This document shows, in pieces, positions 26,383-35,036 of a stretch of 64,000 nucleotides of DNA. This DNA is from ZC4RG20 sp963702105 (GTDB lineage: Bacteria; Pseudomonadota; Gammaproteobacteria; Steroidobacterales; Rariloculaceae), in assembly GCA_963702105.1 (NCBI GenBank), contig OY969712.1, positions 4,650,001 through 4,714,000 on the forward strand. Reading direction: 5' to 3'. The notes below the pieces were generated by a model. It was not told the DNA's origin, did no database searches, and saw only the letters and a list, made by a program, of their open reading frames with translations. The position numbers were made by a program, and so were the translations under genes. How positions within the stretch are numbered: position 1 is the stretch's first letter; every line of letters starts with the position of its first letter.

Positions 26383-27382
26383 GGAGCCCGAAAAGAGCCC
26401 GCACGTTGTCTTCGAGAATCTTCTGCTTGTCCTCGGCCGACAGCCAGTCGAACTGCCGAATCAGCGGCACGATGTCGTCGAAGGTCGAGCCGGTATCCGG
26501 ATTAACGGCGGAGCCGACGCCCGGGCATTCCGCACCGTAAAGCACGCGGTCGGGGCCGACGGTCTTGATCAGCAGCTCGAGCGCGTCGGCCGTATAGAGC
26601 ACGGTATCGTAATAGAGCTTGCGCATGCGGTCCCTGAAACGCTGCCCCCCGCGCCTCGTCGAAGCGGAGTCGAAGCGGCCGAGCTGATAGGGAATCGCGC
26701 CGCCGCCGTGCGACGCGAGGACCTTGAGATTGGGGAAGTCGTCGAGGACGGTCGAGCTCACGAGGCCGTACACGGCCGTCGTCTCTTCGTTGATGAAGTG
26801 AAGCGTGTAGGGCTCGCGCTCGGGCTCCCTCGAGCCCGTCGCGTGGATGTGTGCCACGACATCGAGGTCGCACAGCTTCTCGTAAAGCGGATACCAGTAG
26901 CGGTCGCCGAGCGGCGGCGCCTTGACCCCGCCGTTCTCGTAAGGGTCCGGGTTCAGCAGGCAACCCTTCATGCCGAGCTCATTGACGCAGCGCTCGAGCT
27001 CGGGCAGGCAGTCTTCGATAGGCGCTCCGCCGCACTGCGGCAGACCCGCTACGCCGAAGAACTTCTCCGGCATCAACTGGCAGCTTCGATGGATCAGGTC
27101 ATTCGTCACGCGCGTCCAGTCGTGCACGATCTTCGCCGGGCGCTCCGAATGCATCATTTGAAACGGCCGCGGCGAGACGCACTGGATATCGATGCCGCAG
27201 GCCTTCATGTGATCGAGATGTCCGGTCGGCGCCATCTCCTTCGCGTTCCAGGCTTCGAGAATGTCCGCATCGCTGAGCCGCGGCCCCGCGCTCCCGTGGC
27301 TGCCCCGGTGCGAAATCAGGCCCGCCTTGTAGGCCCAGTAGGCTTTGGGGCCGGAAACGTGTGCGTGACAGTCGATGATCAT
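26369..27382 (-). CDS. amidohydrolase-family 2 protein, LigJ (4-oxalomesaconate hydratase)-like
   Basis: TIM-barrel metal hydrolase/decarboxylase/hydratase of 337 residues. Metal ligands: H6 and H8 in MIIDCHAHVSG, H178/H180 in VVAHIHATG, H225 in LASHGGGAIPYQ. The C-terminal VLYGAECPGVGSAVNPDTG corresponds to the GSEM..GA..G.DP.TG segment of LigJ from Sphingomonas, where ACMSD has a Asp; this favours a 4-oxalomesaconate hydratase-like assignment over a decarboxylase. Start at 27382 with a GAAGGAGAACG ribosome site. Convergent with the LigB-type gene. Probable role in aromatic acid catabolism. Confidence 0.85.
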   Translation of the reverse strand: MIIDCHAHVSGPKAYWAYKAGLISHRGSHGSAGPRLSDADILEAWNAKEMAPTGHLDHMKACGIDIQCVSPRPFQMMHSERPAKIVHDWTRVTNDLIHRSCQLMPEKFFGVAGLPQCGGAPIEDCLPELERCVNELGMKGCLLNPDPYENGGVKAPPLGDRYWYPLYEKLCDLDVVAHIHATGSREPEREPYTLHFINEETTAVYGLVSSTVLDDFPNLKVLASHGGGAIPYQLGRFDSASTRRGGQRFRDRMRKLYYDTVLYTADALELLIKTVGPDRVLYGAECPGVGSAVNPDTGSTFDDIVPLIRQFDWLSAEDKQKILEDNVRALFGLPTSR

Positions 27383-27495
27383 CCGTTCGTTCTCCTTCGG
27401 CGTAGCCGCAAGCCTTTCGGCGCCTCCGGGCGGCGCGCCCGCTCAGCGGCGCGCATCGGCGCACATGCCGGGGCGCGGCGGCCGCAGGCCGGCCT

Positions 27496-28335
27496 TCAAT
27501 GGCCTACCATGTGGTACTGATCGAGATTGTTGTCCTGGCAGAAGTACTCGATGATGTCCTCGTCCGCTTTCCAGGACTTGGTCCACGTGGCCGTCCAAGG
27601 CCGCGTGTAAGCGAGCGGATCGTCGATCGTGACCTGGTACCTCAGCGTATCGTGGTCGGGCCGCGAGATCCGCTCGATGAGGTGCAGCGCTTCGGTGTGC
27701 GGAAAGCCTTCTCTATGCATCCAGAACCGCTCGTTGAACCCCACCGTGTCCACGACGAGCGTGTCGCCCTCCCAGTGTCCCACCGAGTGGCCGAAGTAAC
27801 TCGGCGTGAACGTTTCCGGATCCGGATGAGGGCGCCCGTCCATGTAAATGACCCGCCAAGGCCGCGTCGACCCTCCCGACAGCAGGAAGATGCGCTTGAT
27901 CCGCGGCACCTGAATGATCTGCAGCCCGAAAGGCACGGCAAATTGGCGCGGGCCGCCGGGCGGCGCGCAGCGCACGTGCGGATCGTCCTTTGAGAGCGTC
28001 CGCTGCCGGTAATCGTACAGCGCGCGCGCCCAGGGTCTGAACGGGATCTGATCGGGCGGAGGGTAGTCGGCCCCGCCGACCTGCGGACCCGGACCGCGGT
28101 CCCAGAAGCCGAGGCCGTCGGGACCGGGCCCGAGGTTCGGCGTGCCGTCCGGGAGGCGCGGCGTCGAATCGGCGGCGCCTTGCGTATGCACGGCGTCACG
28201 TGCAGGCAGGGTCCGCTGTCTGGTGGACCCATCGGCTCCGCTCTGAGCCGCGGCCGGCAGCACGGTCAGCGAGAGCGCTCCGAGGACGAACGGGGCGAAG
28301 ACGCGTCCGAGGCCGCGACGAGCGTTCTTGCGCAT
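27496..28335 (-). CDS. exported protein of unknown family, paralogue 1 of 3
   Basis: Protein of 279 residues with a signal peptide (RVFAPFVLGALSLTVLPAAAQ). Conserved blocks shared with the genes at 33670 and 35037: FRPWARALYDYRQ (99-111), DDPHVRCAPPGGPR (117-130), WRVIYMDGRPHPDP (160-173), GHSVGHWEGDTLVVDTVGFN (182-201), PHTEALHLIERISRP (212-226), TIDDPLAYTRPWT (236-248) and EYFCQDNN (263-270). The EGDTLVVDT and TIDDP blocks look like beta-strand repeats of a beta-rich domain. The family is common next to DUF6152 genes but I know no function for it. It follows a DUF6152-like gene, which probably precedes it in an operon (59-bp gap). Confidence 0.8.
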   Translation of the reverse strand: MRKNARRGLGRVFAPFVLGALSLTVLPAAAQSGADGSTRQRTLPARDAVHTQGAADSTPRLPDGTPNLGPGPDGLGFWDRGPGPQVGGADYPPPDQIPFRPWARALYDYRQRTLSKDDPHVRCAPPGGPRQFAVPFGLQIIQVPRIKRIFLLSGGSTRPWRVIYMDGRPHPDPETFTPSYFGHSVGHWEGDTLVVDTVGFNERFWMHREGFPHTEALHLIERISRPDHDTLRYQVTIDDPLAYTRPWTATWTKSWKADEDIIEYFCQDNNLDQYHMVGH

Positions 28336-28394
28336 GCTGAAACTCTCCCTTACGGCCGGCGCAGGGTGCGCACAGTGCCTCAGTGACGCCGCGC

Positions 28395-28841
28395 TCACTC
28401 GCTCGGCTTCGGGCGCGGGCCGGGGCCGTCCACCTGGCGCTGCTCGCCGGCCGAGCGCGCGAACAGGCGCCGCCCCGTGTCGGCCATGACGACCGATTTG
28501 GCGTTCAGCGCCAAGCTGCCGTCGCGGGCGCGGATCCCGTCGACGTTCACCACGTCGCCGATGTGCAGCGTATTCCGCGACCAGCCCTGGCGCGTCAACA
28601 CCACCGGCGACCCGAGCTCGCAGGCCCAGCTGTCCACCTTGCCCGTGGCCGCGTTCTTGACGTCGACGTAGAAGTAGGCATGGGGATTCAGCCAATCGAT
28701 TTTGACCACCACCCCCTTGATCGAGACGGGACGGTCCTTGTCGTACTGAGCGGTAAACGCATGATGCGCAGAGGCGGGAGCGCCGGCCGTGAGGCAGACG
28801 GCGGCCCACAGAGACGCCAAAGCCGGTTTCCAGATGTTCAT
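28395..28841 (-). CDS. DUF6152-like exported protein 1
   Basis: Protein of 148 residues: signal peptide MNIWKPALASLWAAVCLTAGAPASA, then the family signature AHHAFTAQYDKDRPVSIKGVVVKIDWLNPHAYFYVDV, ELGSPVVLTRQGWSRNTLHIGDVV and VDGIRARDGSLALNA. The core is an OB-like beta barrel by pattern, function unknown. It is followed by paralogue 1 of the unknown exported family; the second DUF6152-like gene is followed in the same way by paralogue 2, so the pair is a conserved unit. Confidence 0.85.
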   Translation of the reverse strand: MNIWKPALASLWAAVCLTAGAPASAHHAFTAQYDKDRPVSIKGVVVKIDWLNPHAYFYVDVKNAATGKVDSWACELGSPVVLTRQGWSRNTLHIGDVVNVDGIRARDGSLALNAKSVVMADTGRRLFARSAGEQRQVDGPGPRPKPSE

Positions 28842-28980
28842 GACCTGCCTCGTTTAGAGAAGGCGCGTAGCCGAATACCCGGAATTTTATGGCACGGCAC
28901 GGCGGCCTGTTTTGAATTAGCCGGGGGACGCTATGACGAATTCGCCATGGCCCGAGCTCCGCGAGCCGCGTTCGAGCCGC

Positions 28981-29922
28981 TCAGTCGATGCCGGCCCGCA
29001 GCGCCGCAACTAGGTCTTCGGCATACCGCTCGAGCACCGGGTCCGCCTTATGGAGGACGCCGACGGGCGGCGGGTTCAGCGGTATCGCAACGTCGAGCTG
29101 CGCGAGGACGCCGTTCTGGATGTCCCTGCGCAGACTTTCGGAGGGCAGCGTGCACACGAGATTCTCGTTCTCGAGCAAAATCGCGCGCACTGCGAACATC
29201 GACGCGATCTCGAACACGTTGTTGGGCAGGGAAAGGCCTTCCTGATAGAACAGCCCCTCGAGGTAGCTGCGGAACGGGTTGTTCGGGGGCGGCAGCACCC
29301 ACGGATAACCCACGAGGTCTTCGAGCTTGATGTCGCTGCGGCCCGCGCACGGGTGGTCGCTGCGCACGACGATGATGTCGCCGACGTCGTAGCTTTTGAT
29401 CGCCTTGATGTCGGCGTGATCCTCGGCGACGCCCAGGCGGGCGATCAACAGGTCGATCTCGCCGAGTGCGAGGCGACGGTGCAGGTCCTTCGTACGCCCG
29501 AAGATGAGCCGGATGATCTGGTCGTCCTCGCGTTGGGCCTTGAAGCGCGTGAGCGCGCTGACCGCGACCGTATCGAGGTAGGACACGCAGCCGATGACGA
29601 TGTGGGTGGACCTTTCGGCCGAGATGCGAGAAAGCTCGGCCGCGGTTCGCGCGCATTGATTGACGATCTGTCTCGCGTGCCGATACAGGATGTCGGCCGC
29701 GGGGGTCGGAGTCACGCCGCGGGTGTGACGGGCGAAGAGCTCCGTGTCGAGCACGGCCTCGATCTCGGAAATGCTCTTAGAAACCGTGCTGTGGTCGAGC
29801 GCGAGGTCGCGGGCGGCCGCCTGTATGTTGCGATGCTCGTAAACCGCGATGTAGGCGACGAGTTGACGCATTCGAAAGCGCGTCAGGAGCAGATGCTTGA
29901 TCTCTTGCTGGCCTCTTTTCAT
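28981..29922 (-). CDS. LysR-family transcriptional regulator
   Basis: Regulator of 313 residues with a winged helix-turn-helix at about 15-75 (FRMRQLVAYIAVYEHRNIQAAARDLALDHSTVSKSISEIE) and a periplasmic-binding-like effector domain. It uses ALDHSTVSKSISEIE as recognition helix. The effector is unknown; it probably controls the surrounding catabolic or transport genes. A dyad ATGTCG-N6-CGACAT lies 22-39 bp upstream of the start. It is on the same strand as its neighbours, 103 bp after the cytochrome gene. Confidence 0.92.
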   Translation of the reverse strand: MKRGQQEIKHLLLTRFRMRQLVAYIAVYEHRNIQAAARDLALDHSTVSKSISEIEAVLDTELFARHTRGVTPTPAADILYRHARQIVNQCARTAAELSRISAERSTHIVIGCVSYLDTVAVSALTRFKAQREDDQIIRLIFGRTKDLHRRLALGEIDLLIARLGVAEDHADIKAIKSYDVGDIIVVRSDHPCAGRSDIKLEDLVGYPWVLPPPNNPFRSYLEGLFYQEGLSLPNNVFEIASMFAVRAILLENENLVCTLPSESLRRDIQNGVLAQLDVAIPLNPPPVGVLHKADPVLERYAEDLVAALRAGID

Positions 29923-29943
29923 CGGTTACCGTCGATGCGCTGT

Positions 29944-29961
29944 ATGTCGATGTGGCGACAT
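29944..29961. promoter_or_regulatory. dyad upstream of LysR gene
   Basis: ATGTCG (29944-29949), spacer ATGTGG, CGACAT (29956-29961): perfect 6-bp arms. Its position just before the LysR start and its symmetry suit autoregulation by a LysR-type protein, though the spacing is shorter than the classic T-N11-A site. Confidence 0.4.
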
Positions 29962-30025
29962 TACCAGAGGAAGGGTACGCCGATGTACTGAGGCCCGGTT
30001 TGCCTACGCGGCGGGCTCGCGGCGG

Positions 30026-30448
30026 TCAGCGCGCGGCGGCGCCTTCGATTTCCTTCGCGATCCGTTCCAGCTCGGGGATCCGCGCGAGCGGAGGGGGTTC
30101 CGGCAAACTGCGCAGGAACGTGTAGATCGCATCCGCCTCGGCGTCGCTCAAGAGCTTGACCGTATAGGGCGGCATGCGGCGAGGCACGGCCGGATTGCGC
30201 AGATAGGTCTTGAAGGCCTCGCGCCCCAGCGGCATCGGTACGAGCCGCGCGCCGCCCGGCATGCCCTCGTAGCCCGCGCCCGAGTACTGATGGCATTCGT
30301 AGCAGCCGAAGCGCACATACGCCGCGCGGCCCCGGCCCGCTTCCGTGTCCGCGCTCGCCTGCGGGCGGCCGGTCGCGGGCAGGCAGAGCATGAGCACGGC
30401 GGCGGCGGCGATCGCGCGGTTTGCGCGCCTGATCGCTTCGCGTCGCAT
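30026..30448 (-). CDS. exported class I cytochrome c
   Basis: Protein of 140 residues: signal peptide (ANRAIAAAAVLMLCLPATGRPQ), single haem motif FGCYECHQYSG (C49, C52, H53) and probable distal Met in PRRMPPYT, followed by LSDAEADAIYTFLRSLPEP. It begins 19 bp after the stop of the Tat-signal ThDP enzyme, so it is likely co-transcribed and may take electrons from it or from a partner dehydrogenase in the periplasm. Confidence 0.92.
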   Translation of the reverse strand: MRREAIRRANRAIAAAAVLMLCLPATGRPQASADTEAGRGRAAYVRFGCYECHQYSGAGYEGMPGGARLVPMPLGREAFKTYLRNPAVPRRMPPYTVKLLSDAEADAIYTFLRSLPEPPPLARIPELERIAKEIEGAAAR

Positions 30449-30467
30449 TAGATCCCCGCCCTCGGCT

Positions 30468-32333
30468 TCATCTCGGCTGCGTCACGACGTCGATCAAGGC
30501 CGGTTCGCCGCGCTTGACGCGCTCGATGCCGCGCATCAGCGCACCGCGCAGCTCGCCCGGCTCGGTGATCGGGCCCTCGCCGTAGACTCCGAAGGACTCG
30601 GCCATCTTCGCGTAATCGATGTTCGGCTCCGTCAGCGTCGTTCCGATTCGCGCACGGTCCGCGCTGCGGTTGTGCCAGTTCGCCATGCGCTGCATGAACA
30701 TGACTTCCTGGTGGTAGGCGCGGTTGTTGTGCATGACCGTGAGCAGGGGGATGCGGTGGTGCGCGGCCGTCCACAGCACGGCCGGGCCGTAGCAGAGATC
30801 GCCGTCGGTCTGCAGATTGACGGACAGCCGCCCGCGTCGGCGGTTCGCGAGCGCCGCGCCGACCGAGGCCGGCGCGCCGTAGCCCATGCCGCCCGCCCCT
30901 TGGGCCCCGATGTAGCGGTAATGCCTGTCCATGTTCCAGAGCTTGCCGGGCCAGCCGCTCAAGAATCCCTGCGGCGAGACGAGCGACCAGTCCTCCTGCT
31001 CGATCAAGGACCACAGCTCGGCGCAGAGCCGCGGCACGCTTATCGGGACGGCATCCCAGCCGGCGCGCGCCCCCTCGAGCTCGCGCAGCCGGGCGGCGGT
31101 ATGCACGCGCCCGAGCTGCTCGCCGCGGCGGGCGAGCTCGCGCTTGCGGGCCGCCGAAAGCTGCCGCCGTACCTCCTCGATAAGGGCGGGCAGCGAAGCC
31201 TGCGCATCGGCCGCGACCACGAGGTCGCCGGCCGCGGGCGGTGGCGAGATCTCGAAGTTGCCCGTCATGAGCAGCTCGGCCGAGCTGATCGTGAGCTGAC
31301 GAGGAGCGGCGCCTTCGCGGCCTGCGGTCTCGAGGTTAAGTATGACGTCGGCGGTACCTTCTCCGTCGCCTGCGAGCGGATGGCGCGACGGAAAGTTCAC
31401 GCGGTCGCTGCCGCCGTGCACGGGCGCCTGCAGCAGCTCGGCCAACTCGACGAGCAGATCGATGCCGGCCTGAGAGCGGGCCGCGCGGCCGCAGACGATC
31501 TTGGGGTTTTCCGCCGCCACGAGGGTTTTCGCGATCTCGCGCAGCGAGCCGAGGTCGGCGGCGGGCGGCTCGGGCAACGTAAGGCGCGGAATGCGCGGGG
31601 ACTTGGCCGGCATCGGCGCCTGCTGCATCTCGAGGTCCGCGACGAGCAGCACGGGCCCCGTCGGCGGAGTGACGGCGAGCCGGTAGGCCTGCACGGCCGA
31701 GGCAGCGAAATCGCCGAGGGAGAGCGGCTGGTGGTCCCACTTCACGAAGTCGCGCACCATGGTCGCCATGTCGGTGGCCGCATGGGCGCGCACGGCGTCG
31801 CGGCCGAGACCTGCCACGATGAGCACGGGCACCCGGTCGCCATAAGCGTTGTAGATCGCCATCGAGGCGTGCTGGAGCCCGATCGTGCCGTGCACGAATG
31901 CTGCCATCGGCCGGCCCTCGATCTTCGCATAGCCGTGCGCCATGGCGACCGAAGACTCTTCGTGGCAGCAAGTCAGGAACTCCGGCGCCGTGTTGCCGCC
32001 GTAGTTGATGATCGATTCCTGCAGTCCGTCGAAGCTCGAGCCGGGATTGGCCGCGACGTATTCGAGACCGAATGACTTCAGCACATCCACCATGAAGTCC
32101 GCTTGCGGGCGCTCGACGATGATCGAGGGCAACGGCGGCGGTGCCGCGCCCGCTTCCGTGGACGCGGCGGACTCCGAAGGCGGCGGCGTGCGGCGCGGCG
32201 CGCTCTGCGCGGCGGACTCGCGCGTCGGGACGGCCGCCGCGGCAGCGGCAGTCCCGGCCGCGCCCTTGAGAAAGCCGCGCCGGCTCAGGGAGCCGCCCGT
32301 ATCGAGCCGCTTCCGATCCGCTCCTTCGGCCAC
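30468..32333 (-). CDS. Tat-exported thiamine diphosphate-dependent enzyme
   Basis: Protein of 621 residues related to acetolactate synthase and benzoylformate decarboxylase. The catalytic Glu lies in FLTCCHEESSVAMAHGYAK (E125), the PYR domain spans about 75-245, the central domain about 265-400, and the PP domain carries NLQTDGDLCYGP ... VMHNNRAYHQE. The usual GDG motif is GDL here. Very unusual: an N-terminal twin-arginine signal SLSRRGFLKGAAGTAAAAAAV, then a Pro/Ala-rich linker, which implies export of a folded, cofactor-loaded enzyme. Start GTG 32333, 12 bp after the MFS stop. Operon: MFS transporter, this gene, cytochrome c. A 2-oxo acid decarboxylase or oxidase role is likely, substrate unknown. 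Confidence 0.85.
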   Translation of the reverse strand: MAEGADRKRLDTGGSLSRRGFLKGAAGTAAAAAAVPTRESAAQSAPRRTPPPSESAASTEAGAAPPPLPSIIVERPQADFMVDVLKSFGLEYVAANPGSSFDGLQESIINYGGNTAPEFLTCCHEESSVAMAHGYAKIEGRPMAAFVHGTIGLQHASMAIYNAYGDRVPVLIVAGLGRDAVRAHAATDMATMVRDFVKWDHQPLSLGDFAASAVQAYRLAVTPPTGPVLLVADLEMQQAPMPAKSPRIPRLTLPEPPAADLGSLREIAKTLVAAENPKIVCGRAARSQAGIDLLVELAELLQAPVHGGSDRVNFPSRHPLAGDGEGTADVILNLETAGREGAAPRQLTISSAELLMTGNFEISPPPAAGDLVVAADAQASLPALIEEVRRQLSAARKRELARRGEQLGRVHTAARLRELEGARAGWDAVPISVPRLCAELWSLIEQEDWSLVSPQGFLSGWPGKLWNMDRHYRYIGAQGAGGMGYGAPASVGAALANRRRGRLSVNLQTDGDLCYGPAVLWTAAHHRIPLLTVMHNNRAYHQEVMFMQRMANWHNRSADRARIGTTLTEPNIDYAKMAESFGVYGEGPITEPGELRGALMRGIERVKRGEPALIDVVTQPR

Positions 32334-32344
32334 GTCCGGTTCCG

Positions 32345-33613
32345 CTACTGTCCGACCGCGATGCCGGGCTGCGCGGCCAAGGCGGCCTGGTCCGCCGGCG
32401 AGGTCCAATAGCGCGGCTTGACCCACCAAACGGAAAGCGTCGCGACGGCCGCCGCCGCGCCGAAGACGACCATGCCGGTGCTGAAGTTGCCGAACACGTC
32501 GGCCAGCCACCCGAACAGCGGCGGGCCCGCGGCGAAGCCGAGATTCACGGCGACGGACATGATGCCCATCGTCATGCCGATGCGCTCCATGCCGAAGTAG
32601 TGCTTCGTGAGGATCGGCACGTCCACGATCATGCCGCCGTGAGCCACGCCGCGCACGAGCACGAACAGCAGCAGCGACATGACGCCGGCGACCGGCAAGC
32701 CGAGCCAGATCGAGGCCGCGAGCAGCAGATAGAAATAGGCGATGCCGCGAATCGAGTAGCGATCGTAGAACCAGCCCGAGCCGACCTTGGCCAGCACGCC
32801 GATGACGGCGAGCAGGCTGCCGGCCCACGAGATCGTGGTGCGCAGGTCCATGCCCTTGTCGTTGTGCAGGAAGCTCACGTAGTTCTGCATGAGGGCCTGA
32901 TCGACGCCCGAGACGATGAAGATACCGGCCGCGATGAGCCAGAAAGAGCGCTCGCGGCTGATGAGCTTGAAGTGCTCCCACAGCGTCGTGTTGCTGACGA
33001 CGTCGGTCGGCGCGCTCACGATCTCCCGTGTACGGCGGCTCCGGGCCATGAAGACGAGCCACAGGGGCACGGCGATGAGCAGGGGCCCGAGGCTCAACAG
33101 CGCGATGATCTGCCGCCAATTCAGCACCTGCAGCATCTGCGGCCACACGATCGGCATCACGACGCCGCCCGCGCTCGTCGCAGTCAGCACGATGCCCATG
33201 GCGATGCCTTGGTTCGCGGAGAACAGGCGCGACACGATGACCTTCATCGCTGCGACGATCGAGGAGGCGGAGAAGCCGCCCAGCGCGCCGGCGATGTAGT
33301 AGACCGGAAGATTGGTCGCGAACAGGAAAAGCGCCATCGCCAGACCGCCGACGGCCGTGCCGAGCAGCACGATCCAGCGGCCGCCCATCTTGTCGATGAG
33401 CAGGCCCATGCCGAGCGCGGCGCCCGCGCCGATCACGAACCTCGCCGTCGCGAGCAGATTCACTTCGGCGTGGCTCCACCCGAGCTCCTTCATCGCCGCG
33501 TCGTACATGAACGGCAGCGAATAGGTCGGCACGCCGAAGGCGAAAAACACCAGCAGGAACGCGACGACCATGATCGGCCAGTTAGCGATGAGCTCTTCTC
33601 GTGCACTGCTCAC
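32345..33613 (-). CDS. MFS transporter, OFA/oxalate-formate antiporter-like
   Basis: Protein of about 422 residues with 12 helices; first helix NWPIMVVAFLLVFFAFGVPTYSLPFMYDA, MFS signature in LLIDKMGGRWIVLLGTAVGG, central loop at about 195-220, second half starting ERSFWLIAAGIFIVSGVDQALMQNY. The organisation matches monocarboxylate/aromatic-acid MFS porters. GTG at 33613 is preferred because GAGGGG lies six bases upstream; GTG 33619 is an alternative. It probably imports a substrate handled by the co-transcribed ThDP enzyme. Confidence 0.88.
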   Translation of the reverse strand: MSSAREELIANWPIMVVAFLLVFFAFGVPTYSLPFMYDAAMKELGWSHAEVNLLATARFVIGAGAALGMGLLIDKMGGRWIVLLGTAVGGLAMALFLFATNLPVYYIAGALGGFSASSIVAAMKVIVSRLFSANQGIAMGIVLTATSAGGVVMPIVWPQMLQVLNWRQIIALLSLGPLLIAVPLWLVFMARSRRTREIVSAPTDVVSNTTLWEHFKLISRERSFWLIAAGIFIVSGVDQALMQNYVSFLHNDKGMDLRTTISWAGSLLAVIGVLAKVGSGWFYDRYSIRGIAYFYLLLAASIWLGLPVAGVMSLLLFVLVRGVAHGGMIVDVPILTKHYFGMERIGMTMGIMSVAVNLGFAAGPPLFGWLADVFGNFSTGMVVFGAAAAVATLSVWWVKPRYWTSPADQAALAAQPGIAVGQ

Positions 33614-33669
33614 TTGCACACCCCCTCAGCGGTTCTTCACGCCGGCGCCGCGGACGGCGCCCCCGGTCT

Positions 33670-34497
33670 TCACCGGCCTTGCGGACCGATCATACGCCGA
33701 GCGTCCAGGTTGTTTTCCTGGCACAGATAGTCGTAAGGCTCGTTGCCGGCAACCCACGGGATGGTCCAGCCGCCCGTCCAGGGTGCGGTGTAGGCGCCGG
33801 GGTCGTCGATCGTGATTTCGTATTTCAGAGTATAGAAGTTCGGGCGCGAAATCCGCTCGACCGTGTGCAGCTGCTCCGTGTGCGGGATGCCCTCGCGCGA
33901 GAGCCAGAACTTCTCGTTGAAGCCGACGGTGTCGATGACCAGCGTATCGCCTTCATAGTGACCGATCGAGTCGCCGAAGAACGTATGACCGGGATGGGCC
34001 GGATGGGCGCGGCCGTCCATGTGCACGACTCGCCACGAGTGAGGCGCGCCCACGCTGAGGAAGATGATCTCCGCCGAATCGGGCAGCTGCAGAATCTCGA
34101 AGCCGTACGGCGTGTGAAACATTCTGGCTCCGCCCGAAGGCATGCAGCGCGTGTGCGGATCGTCCTTGGTGAACGTAGCCTGCCGGTAGTCGTAGAGCTT
34201 GCGGGCCCAGGGCTGAAACGGCACGCGGTCGATGCTGAGGTTGGTCGGAAGATTGTACTTCGGGTTGTCGAGCGCCCCTTTCATCACGTTGTTCGCGAGC
34301 GTAGCGCCCGCTCGGCCGTCCCAATTACCGACCTCGCCCGGCGGCCCCGTGAAGCTGATGGTGCCGTCGGGCCAATGGGGGGCGGGACGGGTGTAATCCA
34401 CGGGGGCGCCCTCCTGCGCCGCGGCGGCAGCCCCGAGGAGACCGGCGAAGAGCGCGACGACGGCGGCCGCCGTTGAGCGATGCGGGACGGGCGGCAT
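33670..34497 (-). CDS. exported protein of unknown family, paralogue 2 of 3
   Basis: Protein of 275 residues with signal peptide (AAAVVALFAGLLGAAAAAQE) and the same block order as paralogue 1: FQPWARKLYDYRQ, DDPHTRCMPSGGAR, WRVVHMDGRAHP, DSIGHYEGDTLVIDTVGFNEKFW, PHTEQLHTVERISRP, TIDDPGAYTAPWT and YDYLCQENNLD. Start at the ATG at 34497, the last of several in-frame options that gives a signal peptide. It lies just after a DUF6152-like gene (34512), repeating the arrangement at 27496-28841. Function unknown. Confidence 0.78.
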   Translation of the reverse strand: MPPVPHRSTAAAVVALFAGLLGAAAAAQEGAPVDYTRPAPHWPDGTISFTGPPGEVGNWDGRAGATLANNVMKGALDNPKYNLPTNLSIDRVPFQPWARKLYDYRQATFTKDDPHTRCMPSGGARMFHTPYGFEILQLPDSAEIIFLSVGAPHSWRVVHMDGRAHPAHPGHTFFGDSIGHYEGDTLVIDTVGFNEKFWLSREGIPHTEQLHTVERISRPNFYTLKYEITIDDPGAYTAPWTGGWTIPWVAGNEPYDYLCQENNLDARRMIGPQGR

Positions 34498-34511
34498 TCG
34501 TGCCTCCGGCC

Positions 34512-34979
34512 CTACTGCGCCGGCCCGGAGCCAGGCGCCGAGGCCGCGGGCGATGCGGCCTTTGGCGCTCCGAGGACCGTCTGGCCCTGGCTCGAGGCCG
34601 CGCCGAGCACCTGTCCCGTAGCCGTCAGCCGCACGCTGCGGGCGTTGGCAGTCATGCTGCCGTCCCGCGCTCTCGAACCCTGCACTTCGACAACGTCGCC
34701 GATGCTCATGGAGTTTCGTTTCCAGCCGGCCTTCTGCAAAAGATGGGGCGGGCCCATCTCGAACGCCCACGTCTCGCGCTTGCCGGTCGTCTTGCTCTTG
34801 ACGTCGATGTAGAAGTACACGTGGGGATTCATCCAGTCGATTTTAGTGACGACGCCGGTCAAATCGACGGGCTGCTTCGGATCGTACTGCGACCGGAAAG
34901 AATGATGGGCCGACGCGGGCACGGCGAGCATCCCGCCGACCAAGAGGCCGAGTAAAGCGATTGCGACACTGCGAACCAT
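34512..34979 (-). CDS. DUF6152-like exported protein 2
   Basis: Protein of 155 residues with signal peptide MVRSVAIALLGLLVGGMLAVPASA and the family core HHSFRSQYDPKQPVDLTGVVTKIDWMNPHVYFYIDV, MGPPHLLQKAGWKRNSMSIGDVV and SRARDGSMTANARSV. Close in design to the copy at 28395; C-terminal tail is Ala/Pro-rich. Followed 15 bp later by paralogue 2. Confidence 0.85.
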   Translation of the reverse strand: MVRSVAIALLGLLVGGMLAVPASAHHSFRSQYDPKQPVDLTGVVTKIDWMNPHVYFYIDVKSKTTGKRETWAFEMGPPHLLQKAGWKRNSMSIGDVVEVQGSRARDGSMTANARSVRLTATGQVLGAASSQGQTVLGAPKAASPAASAPGSGPAQ

Positions 34980-35036
34980 ATCCGTCTCCTCGAAACTCTC
35001 TGGCGTCCGATCTGCCGGCCGCCGTTCAGCCGCGGC

